NCBI GenBank assembly: GCA_002104945.1
Contig: MCFH01000159.1
Location: forward strand, 1 to 22,791
Origin: Piromyces finnis
Lineage: Eukaryota; Neocallimastigomycota; Neocallimastigomycetes; Neocallimastigales; Neocallimastigaceae
Reading direction: 5' to 3'
Length of the DNA stretch: 22,791 nucleotides
How positions within the stretch are numbered: position 1 is the stretch's first letter; each line of letters begins with the position of its first letter. The notes under the pieces were generated by a model. That model made no database searches. It was not told the DNA's origin and was given only the letters and a program-made list of their open reading frames with translations. Made by a program: the position numbers and the translations under genes. This document shows positions 1 to 11,500 of the stretch, piece after piece.

Positions 1-3000
1 AGTAGTTATGATAAATTACTTGCTGGTATCGTTTTTGAAAGTAATGATCTTTCAAAATACACAATTCGTCTTAATATTAAGGATGTAGAAAATCCAGAAA
101 CAGAACCCATTACAAATGTTGGAAGTATATTTTCTTTAACGTCATCGGAAGAATTGTCTAGTCAATATATAAATATCTTTTCCCCAATTCAATCATCGGT
201 AGATCAAGCACTTATTAGAATGAAAACAAAAGATAATAATTTTTCATTGAATTATTCAATTGGTGAATTAGGTCAATTGGAATCAAATTTAAGTGAAAGT
301 GATATGGATATTTCCGCAAGTATTGGCTACTATATTACATTTTCTTTCTTGGCGGTCGTCTATACTATTACCCTTAATATTGTTAAAGAAAAAAGAAGAT
401 AAATTAAGAGATGGTTTATTAATCGCAGGTGTTCACCCCACAGTTTTCTGGCTATCATGGTTTATTCTTGAGGGTTTATTACATTCATCATCTCCGTTGT
501 TTTCACCATAATTATTGTTTTCAATAATTTAATACCAAATGTTAATTTCATTTTTATCTTCCTCGTAATTTTCCTTTTCTCATTAAGTGCTTGCTGTATT
601 GGTTTTATTTTTAGTACATTTTTCAAAAAGTCTAAAACTGCCGGTGTTGTTATTATCTTTTTCTATATCATTCTTTGTTATATGAATCAAATTTTAATTT
701 TGTTTAATTCAAATATTTCAAGAATACTATCATTTATTTTTTCAACAGTGTCTCTTGGATTATTCTTTAACAGTGCTATTAAACTTAAATATACCTACAA
801 ATCATTAGGTTTTGTAACTATTTTTAAGACAGATGTTGGTTTTTATTTATTAATTACTCTATTTAATGTTGTTACCTACTTTTTATTGGCTATTATTCTT
901 GATAATTTAATTTCCAATGAAAACAATAGATACTTATTTACTCCAAAAAGAAAGGTAAAAGATCTTCATTCCGAAAATGAAGTCACTTATCAAAAGGATA
1001 TTCAAGAAGATTTCAATTCAATAAACAATGAAAAAGTATGGTTGAAGTTAGTCGTGTTCATAAATTATTTAAAAGAGATAAGAATAACTCAAAGAATGAT
1101 AATAATAATAATAATAATAAAATCAATCAAAGGGAAAGAATTCAGAATTTTTGCAGTAAATGATATAAGTTTTAAGGTTTATCAAAATGAAATCTTTGCC
1201 CTTTTAGGTAATCCTAATAAACTAATAAGCTTAGGAATAAATTATATTAATATATTAAATTATTAAATTTTTATATATATTTGTTACTTGAATAGGTCAT
1301 AATGGTGCTGGTAAAACAACTCTTATTAATATTTGAGGTCTTATCAAAGCAACTTATGGTGATGTTTACTTTGATGGTTCTAGTATATCTAAAAATGTTA
1401 ATGCAATTCGTAAAGATTTCGGTGTTTGTGCTCAAACAAATATTATTTATGATGGACTTACGGTTGAAGATCATATTAACTTTTATGCTAATTTAAAGAA
1501 TGTTAAGGTTGATGTTGATGAAGTATTAAAGGAACTTGATCTTCTCCCACAAAAGAAATTAAAATCTTCAAAGTTAAGTGGTGGTCAAAAGCGTAAACTT
1601 TGTATTGGTATGGCTATTATTGGTAATCCAAAATACATCTTTTTGGATGAACCAACAACTGGATTAGACCCACTCTCTCGTCGTAAGATTTGGGAATTAC
1701 TATTAAAAAAGAAAGAAGGAAGAGTTATTTTCCTTACTACTCATTATATGGATGAAGCTGATGTTTTAGCCGATCGTAAATTAATTCTCAATAAAGGTAA
1801 AATCCGTTGTCTTGGTACCAGTCTTTATCTTAAAAACCATTTCAATATGAAGTATATATTTGATGTTGAAACTAATGAAAAAGAAAAGGTAAATAAATAT
1901 TATTAGAATTACCTTCCAGAAGCCATTTATGTTGAAAATAAGGAAGCCAACGAATTTGAATCCCATGATAATAAATTCTACACTTGGAGATTACCATTGA
2001 ATTCATCAGATCATTTTGCTCCACTTTTAAATGAATTAGATAACTTATCGGGTAGCTTAATTAGAAAGTATGCTCTTTCTTTACCAACCTTAGAAGAACT
2101 TTTCATTCGTTTAGAAGATGACCAAATAAATAATAGTGAAAAAGAAAAAAGCAATAATAATATTGATAATGAATATCAATACTTAATTCAAACTAATGAT
2201 AATAGTTTACCCGAACTGAAATCTGTACCAAAACCAAGTAATTCTAAACTTATCTCTACCCTTGTAAAGTATAGATTAAAAATTTTCTTAAAGGATAAGA
2301 TGTTTGCTTTTAATGCTTTCATCCTTCCAATCCTCCTAATTGCTTTAGTTTTCTTTGGTATTAATCAATTGATGTTCAAGGAAAGAATTATAACGTATGA
2401 ATCTAAAGCCATTACTGTTCCTAGTATGTATCCTGAAACTAAAATAAATTATTCTTTAAATTCAACTCTTCCAATCACAAAAAACAAATTCTTTCCGGTG
2501 TCGGTAATGATATATCTGGTGTATCCAATGTTTTAATTGAACAAATACAATATCCTAGATTTGAAGATGCCTATTATCTTTCTTCTCTCGGAGGTGAAAT
2601 GGTAGAATCTGAGAATAAGTTAAATGTAGAAATTTATTATAATAGTACCATGCCTCATAGTTTACCTGCTTCTCTTAATACTGTTAGTAATGCCTTCCTA
2701 GCCTCAAAAAATATTAGCGATCGTATTATTGTTAATAATCAACCATTCGATGAAAAACAAGACAATGTTGCTATGGTCGGTTTAACATTTATAGGATTTA
2801 TAATAGGTATTGGTGTTGTTTCAGTTTTAAACAAGTTTGGTCCATTAATTTCACGTGAAAGAATTAACCAATTACTTCTCCAACTTCAATTAAATGGTGT
2901 TTCACGTTTTAACTACTGGATTTCAAATCTTATTACGGATGATCTCCTTTTCTTATGTACTTGTACTTTAATATTCTTAGTGGTGTTGTTATTCGCTTTG

Positions 3001-4654
3001 AACCTTTATTAGACGTAAGCATTGTTTTACTTGTTCTTTGCTTTATAATTATATGGAGTATTCCATGTATGCTCTATCAATATATTATCAGTTTTATGTT
3101 TAAAAAAGAAGAGACAGCATTCACCGGTATTAGTGCTATCAATACTTATCCAATCATTTTTGGATTTTTCGGTTTAGTTATCCTTAATGCAAACACAAGT
3201 AGTTCTAACCTTGATGCTTTATACAGTAATACAGCAATTATTTCTGTTTATGTTTTACAGCACTCTGTCCATCCTTTGGTATTGTTGTTTTATTGAATGC
3301 TCTCTTACCCTAAAGTTATTCTCTTCCTTTAACTCCTCTGAATTATCAATGAAAACCATTATGAATTACCATAATATAATTAGTCCACTTATAGCATTAT
3401 TGATCGTTCTTTTATTGTATACTATTTCATTTTAATACTCTTAGATCGTATGAAGAATCAAACCAATAAAAGTGATATTAGTGAATTACCACCAAAAACT
3501 TCTGAAATTTATGAAAAGGAATTAGAAAATGGAGATGATGATGTTAAAAGAGAATATGAGTATGTTAAAGAGCATCAAAATGAATTACCAATTAGTACGC
3601 TTCATCTCTGTAAAGAATTTAACGTTTCAAAAGGAAAAAATTACTGATCCAAGCGAAATAAAGGAAATCAGAGATAGGGATGCCAATGACTATACCTACG
3701 GTGATATTCATAAATCTATTGTTAAATATAATCAACTTGTTAAAACCGCTGTAGTTGATGTTAATTTTGGTGTTAGACTTCATGAATGTTTCGGTCTTTT
3801 AGGTCCTAATGGTGCTGGTAAATCAACCACTTTAAATATTGTTTCCTCTACTATTCCTCAAACTATAGGTAGTGTTTGTTATAATGGCGTTGAAACTCAC
3901 CAAGCAAAGTTGGGTGACGTTTCTATGGGTTACTGTCCTCAACACGAATATTCTTTGGAAGGAATTAACACTTCGTGAACATATTGAATTCTTCCTTAGT
4001 ATTCGTGGTTATGATAGTGACGATGCTAAGGTATATGCTACTCAATACATTAATGCCGCTGGTTTAGAAGAACATCAAAATAAGCGTGTGGATGATTTAA
4101 GTGGTGGTACTAAGCGTAAACTTTCTATTTTAATTGCTATTTGTGGTTATCCAGAACGTATTTTACTGGACGAACCTACAGCTGGTATGGATCCATCCAC
4201 TCGTCGTTTAATTTGGGAAATTATTAAGAGTACCAAAGAAGAAATGATTCTGCCTTAATTATGACGACCCATTCTATGGAAGAAGCCGAACAACTTTGTG
4301 ATCGTTTAGCTATTTTAGTTAATGGACGTTTAATTTGTATTGGTAGTCCAGAACATCTAAAGATGAAGTATGGCAAAGGTTATATTTTAGAATTACAATG
4401 TAACGATGTGGACCAATTCCATTCCGAAGTTGTTGGAAAAATGCAATTTATTTAATTCTCATGAATATAAGATGGAAAGAATTTCAAATAACCGTGGAAA
4501 ATACGAAGTTAAAATGACCAAAAAATTAGGTTTGGTATTTGAAAGAATGGAAGAATATAAAAAGAAGGGATTAGTTAACGATTATAGTTTCAATCAAACT
4601 TCCCTCGAACAAATCTTTATTAATTTCGCTAAAAATCAAATTATATCTAATTAG
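1..4654 (+). pseudogene. ABCA-family ABC transporter, 5'-truncated, frameshifted copy
   Basis: This is the left-arm copy of a full-size ABCA transporter, a membrane pump that uses ATP and in this family commonly moves lipids. It starts inside the first extracellular loop (about residue 146 of the twin) because the window cuts it. Readable in order: the first membrane domain; an intron at 1208-1295 (GT...AG) that splits the first Gly codon of the first Walker A; nucleotide-binding domain 1 with LSGGQ (about 1575) and Walker B LDEP (about 1645); the second membrane domain; then nucleotide-binding domain 2 with Walker A near 3805, LSGGT near 4100 and LDEP near 4170; stop TAG at 4652-4654. Compared with the right copy, one-base frame breaks lie near 392, 479, 1036, 1150, 2485, 2965, 3241, 3310, 3414, 3640, 3947, 4239 and 4432. 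In-frame stops lie near 1336 (TGA) and 1903 (TAG). As written it cannot make the protein. It is either a pseudogene or poorly read sequence. Confidence 0.85.
1208..1295 (+). other. Intron inside the Walker A motif (left copy)
   Basis: An 88-bp GT...AG intron. Exon sequence before it ends in Leu-Leu-G, and after it GT completes glycine and continues as His-Asn-Gly-Ala-Gly-Lys-Thr-Thr. The right arm has the same intron at 9785-9873 (89 bp), so the intron was present before the duplication. Confidence 0.9.
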
Positions 4655-5452
4655 AAATAATAATAACAATTCTCTACCATAAAATTAAATTTTAATATGA
4701 TAAACATAGTATAAAATATATCATTAGAAATAAAAAAAAAATAAAAAATAAATAGATAAAAAAAAAAAAAAAAAAAAACAATAATAAAATAAAAAAGTAT
4801 TTTAATATAATATTATTATATTAATAAAAAAAAAAAAGAAAAAGAAAAAGTAAAAAATAAAAAAAAATTATATATATTCCAAGTTGTTTTTTTATATTAT
4901 TTATTTATTTATTTATCTATATACATGTAATTTATTTAAGGTAAAGATTCCATGATTCCATGATAGTTCAGGTAGCTTTTAATTTTTAATATTAAGTTTG
5001 AAGATAAAAAAATAGATGAATTATTAAATTTTGAATAAGAATACTCTATTTCCATTTTTAATTTTTTATTTAATATTTTTTAAAAGAATTATTTTATAAA
5101 AGTGAAATGTAAAGTAAATAGAATAAAGAATTTAACTCCTGGAAGTAAAAATAAATCAATGTAAGAAAATAAGAAATATAAAATAAAAAAAAAAAAAAAA
5201 GAAAACTAAAAAATTTTTAATTTTTTTGATTATTTCAAAAATGAAAAAAATTTTATTAGGTATAAATGGTTTATTATTTATTAATTATTATTTAATCTAA
5301 ATAAAAAAAAAAAATTTAAAAATTTGTTCTATACTATTTGTAGTTTGTTTTTTTTGTTGGTTTGTTTTTTTGTTTGTTGTCGTTGTTCCTTTTTTTTTTT
5401 TTTTTTTTCAATTAGGTTAAAAAAAAAAAAAAAAAAAAATTAAATATTAACA
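4655..5452. other. 3' flank of the left ABC gene copy, no gene seen
   Basis: A/T-rich non-coding sequence. It has AATAAA-type polyadenylation hexamers just past the stop (about 4728-4756), a less A/T-biased patch at 4941-4975 with a tandem ATTCCATG repeat, and long T then A runs at 5388-5440 that lead into the spacer. The entire flank is mirrored in the right arm (5619-6422). Confidence 0.6.
4728..4757 (+). terminator. Likely polyadenylation signals of the left ABC copy
   Basis: Several AATAAA hexamers lie about 75-100 bp after the TAG stop. They are mirrored after the right copy. The hexamer is common by chance in such A-rich DNA, so this is weak. Confidence 0.35.
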
Positions 5453-5618
5453 TAATTATATAAAAAATAATAATGAAAAAAAAAAAAAAAAAAAAAAGAT
5501 AAAAAATATTATATTATCATTATTATGCGTTTTTATTATTATTGTTATTATTATTATTTTATATATTATTTAAAATATAATAAAAAAAAAAACTATATTA
5601 TTTTTTTTTAATTATATT
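5453..5618. other. Central spacer (loop) of the palindrome
   Basis: This short unpaired segment lies between the two arms. It is almost pure A/T with a long A run near 5477-5498, an ATT-rich tract around 5525-5560 and a single GC dinucleotide near 5527. Weak mirror similarity may continue to about 5474 and 5597, so the loop could be as short as 120 bp. Both edges are flanked by long mirrored runs of A and T (about 5388-5440 and 5631-5683). No gene is seen. Confidence 0.75.
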
Positions 5619-6322
5619 TGTTAATATTTAATTTTTTTTTTTTTTTTTTTTTTTTTAACCTAATTGAAAAAAAAAAAAAAAAAGGAACAACGACAACAAA
5701 CAAACAACAAACAAAAAAAAACAAATACAAATAGTATTATAGACAAAATTTTTAAATTTTTTTTTTTTTTTATTTAGATTAAATAATAATTAATAAATAA
5801 TAAACCATTTATACCTAATAAAAGTTTTATTTCATTTTTGAAATAATCAAAAAAATTAAAATATTTTTAGTTTTCTTTTTTTTTTTTTTTATTATATTTC
5901 TTATTTCTTACTCATTGATTTATTTTTACTTCCAGGAGTTAAATTCTTTATTCTATTACTTTACATTTCACTTTTATAAATAATTCTTTTAAAAAATATT
6001 AAATAAAAAATTAAAAATGGAAATAGAGTATTCTTATTCAAAATTTAATAATTCATCTATTTTTTTATCTTCAAACTTAATATTAAAAAATTAAAAGCTA
6101 CCTGAACTATCATGGAATCATGGAATCTTTACCTTAAATAAATTACATGTATATAGATAAATAAATAAATAATAATAATATAAAAAACAACTTGGAATAT
6201 ATATAATTTATTTTTTATTTTTTACTTTTTCTTTTTCTTTTTTTTTTTATTAATATAATAAATAATTTATATTAAAATACTTTTTTATTTTATTATTGTT
6301 TTTTTTTTTTTTTTTTTTATCT

Positions 6323-6348
6323 ATTTATTTTTTATTTTTTTTTTATTT
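6323..6348 (-). terminator. Likely polyadenylation signals of the right ABC copy
   Basis: TTTATT on the + strand (AATAAA on the coding strand) occurs several times about 75-100 bp past the stop at 6423, at the place equivalent to the hexamers of the left copy. Confidence 0.35.
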
Positions 6349-6422
6349 CTAATGATATATTTTATACTATGTTTTATCATATTAAAATTTAATTTTATGG
6401 TAGAGAATTGTTATTATTATTT

Positions 6423-9400
6423 CTAATTAGATATAATTTGATTTTTAGCGAAATTAATAAAGATTTGTTCGAGGGAAGTTTGATTGAAACTATAATCGTT
6501 AACTAATCCCTTCTTTTTATATTCTTCCATTCTTTCAAATACCAAACCTAATTTTTTGGTCATTTTAACTTCGTATTTTCCACGGTTATTTGAAATTCTT
6601 TCCATCTTATATTCATGAGAATTAAATAAATTGCATTTTTCAACAACTTCGGAATGGAATTGGTCCACATCGTTACATTGTAATTCTAAAATATAACCTT
6701 TGCCATACTTCATCTTTAGATGTTCTGGACTACCAATACAAATTAAACGTCCATTAACTAAAATAGCTAAACGATCACAAAGTTTTCGGCTTCTTCCATA
6801 GAATGGGTCGTCATAATTAAGGCAGAATCATTTCTTCTTTTGGTACTCTTAATAATTTCCCAAATTAAACGACGAGTGGATGGATCCATACCAGCTGTAG
6901 GTTCGTCCAGTAAAATACGTTCTGGATAACCACAAATAGCAATTAAAATAGAAAGTTTACGCTTAGTACCACCACTTAAATCATCCACACGCTTATTTTG
7001 ATGTTCTTCTAAACCAGCGGCATTAATGTATTGAGTAGCATATACCTTAGCATCGTCACTATCATAACCACGAATACTAAGGAAGAATTCAATATGTTCA
7101 CGAAGTGTTAATTCCTTCCAAAGAATATCGTGTTGAGGACAGTAACCCATAGAAACGTCACCCAACTTTGCTTGGTGAGTTTCAACGCCATTATAACAAA
7201 CACTACCTATAGTTTGAGGAATAGTAGAGGAAACAATATTTAAAGTGGTTGATTTACCAGCACCATTAGGACCTAAAAGACCGAAACATTCATGAAGTCT
7301 AACACCAAAATTAACATCAACTACAGCGGTTTTAACAAGTTGATTATATTTAACAATAGATTTATGAATATCACCGTAGGTATAGTCATTGGCATCCCTA
7401 TCTCTGATTTCCTTTATTTCGCTTGGATCAGTAATTTTTCCTTTTGAAACGTTAAATTCTTTACAGAGATGAAGCGTACTAATTGGTAATTCATTTTGAT
7501 GCTCTTTAACATACTCATATTCTCTTTTAACATCATCATCTCCATTTTCTAATTCCTTTTCATAAATTTCAGAAGTTTTTGGTGGTAATTCACTAATATC
7601 ACTTTTATTGGTTTGATTCTTCATACGATCTAAGAGTATTAAAATGAAATAGTATACAAATAAAAGAACGATCAATAATGCTATAAGTGGACTAATTATA
7701 TTATGTAATTCATAATGGTTTTCATTGATAATTCAGAGGAGTTAAAGGAAGAGAATAACTTTAGGGTAAAGAGAGCATTCAATAAAACAACAATACCAAA
7801 GGATGGACAGAGTGCTGTAAAACATAAACAGAAAATAATTGCTGTATTACTGTATAAAGCATCAAGGTTAGAACTACTTGTGTTTGCATTAAGGATAACT
7901 AAACCGAAAAATCCAAAAATGATTGGATAAGTATTGATAGCACTAATACCGGTGAATGCTGTCTCTTCTTTTTTAAACATAAAACTGATAATATATTGAT
8001 AGAGCATACATGGAATACTCCATATATTATAAAGCAAAGAACAAGTAAAACAATGCTTACGTCTAATAAAGGTTCAAAGCGAATAACAACACCACTAAGA
8101 ATAATTAAAGTACAAGTACATAAGAAAAGGAGATCATCCGTAATAAGATTTGAAATCCAGTAGTTAAAACGTGAAACACCATTTAATTGAAGTTGGAGAA
8201 GTAATTGGTTAATTCTTTCACGTGAAATTAATGGACCAAACTTGTTTAAAACTGAAACAACACCATACCTATTATAAATCCTATAAATGTTAAACCGACC
8301 ATAGCAACATTGTCTTGTTTTTCATCGAATGGTTGATTATTAACAATAATACGATCGCTAATATTTTTTGAGGCTAGGAAGGCATTACTAACAGTATTAA
8401 GAGAAGCAGGTAAACTATGAGGCATGGTACTATTATAATAAATTTCTACATTTAACTTATTCTCAGATTCTACCATTTCACCTCCGAGAGAAGAAAGATA
8501 ATAGGCATCTTCAAATCTAGGATATTGTATTTGTTCAATTAAAACATTGGGATACACCAGATATATCATTACCGACACCGGAAAGAATGTTTTCGGTTGT
8601 GATTGGAAGAGTTGAATTTAAAGAATAATTTATTTTAGTTTCAGGATACATACTAGGAACAGTAATGGCTTTAGATTCATACGTTATAATTCTTTCCTTG
8701 AACATCAATTGATTAATACCAAAGAAAACTAAAGCAATTAGGAGGATTGGAAGGATGAAAGCATTAAAAGCAAACATCTTATCCTTTAAGAAAATTTTTA
8801 ATCTATACTTTACAAGGGTAGAGATAAGTTTAGAATTACTTGGTTTTGGTACAGATTTCAGTTCGGGTAAACTATTATCATTAGTTTGAATTAAGTATTG
8901 ATATTCATTATCAATATTATTATTGCTTTTTTCTTTTTCACTATTATTTATTTGGTCATCTTCTAAACGAATGAAAAGTTCTTCTAAGGTTGGTAAAGAA
9001 AGAGCATACTTTCTAATTAAGCTACCCGATAAGTTATCTAATTCATTTAAAAGTGGAGCAAAATGATCTGATGAATTCAATGGTAATCTCCAAGTGTAGA
9101 ATTTATTATCATGGGATTCAAATTCGTTGGCTTCCTTATTTTCAACATAAATGGCTTCTGGAAGGTAATTCATAATAATTTTATTTACCTTTTCTTTTTC
9201 ATTAGTTTCAACATCTAAATTATACTTCATATTGAAATGGTTTTTAAGATAAAGACTGGTACCAAGACAACGGATTTTACCTTTATTGAGAATTAATTTA
9301 CGATCGGCTAAAACATCAGCTTCATCCATATAATGAGTAGTAAGGAAAATAACTCTTCCTTCTTTCTTTTTTAATAGTAATTCCCAAATCTTACGACGAG

Positions 9401-11469
9401 AGAGTGGGTCTAATCCAGTTGTTGGTTCATCCAAAAAGATGTATTTTGGATTACCAATAATAGCCATACCAATACAAAGTTTACGCTTTTGACCACCACT
9501 TAACTTTGAAGATTTTAATTTCTTTTGTGGGAGAAGATCAAGTTCCTTTAATACTTCATCAACATCAACCTTAACATTCTTTAAATTAGCATAAAAGTTA
9601 ATATGATCTTCAACCGTAAGTCCATCATAAATAATATTTGTTTGAGCACAAACACCGAAATCTTTACGAATTGCATTAACATTTTTAGATATACTAGAAC
9701 CATCAAAGTAAACATCACCATAAGTTGCTTTGATAAGACCTACCATAATATTAATAAGAGTTGTTTTACCAGCACCATTATGACCTATTCAAGTAACAAT
9801 ATATATATAAAAATTTAATAATTTAATATATTAATATAATTTATTCCTAAGCTTATTAGTTTATTAGGATTACCTAAAAGGGCAAAGATTTCATTTTGAT
9901 AAACCTTAAAACTTATATCATTTACTGCTAAAAATTCTGAATTCTTTCCCTTTGATTGATTTTTATTATTATTATTATTATTATCATTCTTTGAGTTATT
10001 CTTATCTCTTTTAAATAATTTATGAACACGACTAACTTCAACCATACATTTTTCATTGTTTATTGAATTGAAATCTTCTTGAATATCCTTTTGATAAGTG
10101 ACTTCATTTTCGGAATGAAGATCTTTTACCTTTCTTTTTGGAGTAAATAAGTATCTATTGTTTTCATTGGAAATTAAATTATCAAGAATAATAGCCAATA
10201 AAAAGTAGGTAACAACATTAAATAGAGTAATTAATAAATAAAAACCAACATCTGTCTTAAAAATAGTTACAAAACCTAATGATTTGTAGGTATATTTAAG
10301 TTTAATAGCACTGTTAAAGAATAATCCAAGAGACACTGTTGAAAAAATAAATGATAGTATTCTTGAAATATTTGAATTAAACAAAATTAAAATTTGATTC
10401 ATATAACAAAGAATGATATAGAAAAAGATAATAACAACACCGGCAGTTTTAGACTTTTTGAAAAATGTACTAAAAATAAAACCAATACAGCAAGCACTTA
10501 ATGAGAAAAGGAAAATTACGAGGAAGATAAAAATGAAATTAACATTTGGTATTAAATTATTGAAAACAATAATTATGGTGAAAACAACGGAGATGATGAA
10601 TGTAATAAATCCCTCAAGAATAAACCATGATAGCCAGAAAACTGTGGGGTGAACACCTGCGATTAATAAACCATCTCTTAATTTATCTTCTTTTTCTTTA
10701 ACAATATTAAGGGTAATAGTATAGACGACCGCCAAGAAAGAAAATGTAATATAGTAGCCAATACTTGCGGAAATATCCATATCACTTTCACTTAAATTTG
10801 ATTCCAATTGACCTAATTCACCAATTGAATAATTCAATGAAAAATTATTATCTTTTGTTTTCATTCTAATAAGTGCTTGATCTACCGATGATTGAATTGG
10901 GGAAAAGATATTTATATATTGACTAGACAATTCTTCCGATGACGTTAAAGAAAATATACTTCCAACATTTGTAATGGGTTCTGTTTCTGGATTTTCTACA
11001 TCCTTAATATTAAGACGAATTGTGTATTTTGAAAGATCATTACTTTCAAAAACGATACCAGCAAGTAATTTATCATAACTACTCTCATCTTTATCCTTAT
11101 CAGTTTTATATTTTACCATTTCTTCTTGATTCTTAAATTGCATTGGTTTTATATAAGATGTAGAATTAAAAAAATCATTATTTATAGTTCCTACAATTTC
11201 TGGAATAATACTACCATCATTTTCTTCTGGTAATACAAATCCAACTACTGAATACTGATAATCATAAGATTTACTAAATAAACTATATAGAGGTGAAAGA
11301 ATGGTTGGTTCATGGCTATTTATAACAGTACTTTCATTTTTTCCACTATTCTGTTTCAATATGAAACTTATTAAAACTAATGTACCAATAATTTTTAATG
11401 AAATAATAATAGTAATAAAAGTGAATATGAATATTTTTTTTTATATTATATATAAATATAAGCAATTTG

Positions 11470-11500
<31 letters not shown>

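Larger units (their letters stand above)
1..5452 (+). repeat. Left arm of a large inverted repeat
   Basis: This arm is the reverse complement of about 5619-11083. Position 1 pairs with about 11083, the ABC gene stop codon at 4654 pairs with 6423, and the innermost clear match (5440-5452) pairs with 5619-5631. The pairing sum drifts only from about 11084 to 11071, so indels are small and scattered. Similarity covers coding sequence, the intron and the A/T-rich 3' flank, so the whole segment was copied and not just a transcript. The arm is truncated by the window start, so its true length is unknown. Most differences from the other arm are one-base insertions or deletions in short runs, and the rest are a few substitutions. 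Confidence 0.95.
5619..11083 (-). repeat. Right arm of the large inverted repeat
   Basis: This is the mirror copy of 1-5452 and carries the same ABCA gene on the opposite strand. It may extend beyond 11083, because the partner sequence ends only at the window start. It is cleaner than the left arm: from about 8560 outward its reading frame is unbroken, and its five frame breaks all lie in the inner half (6780-8560). Confidence 0.95.

Noticed and set aside
5453-5618. Possible fold-back transposon or telomere-like element at the palindrome centre
   Set aside because: The spacer has no transposase frame, no target-site duplication I can define and no telomere-type G-rich repeat; the arms contain an ordinary gene, not terminal inverted repeats of an element.
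7715-7930. 71-residue + strand frame inside the right palindrome arm
   Set aside because: It is antisense to the ABC transporter; the same region reads as membrane helices on the - strand and in the left arm.
9603-9818. + strand frame over the Walker A intron region (also 1271-1474, - strand, in the left arm)
   Set aside because: It is the mirror shadow of nucleotide-binding domain 1 and appears in both arms only because the arms are copies.
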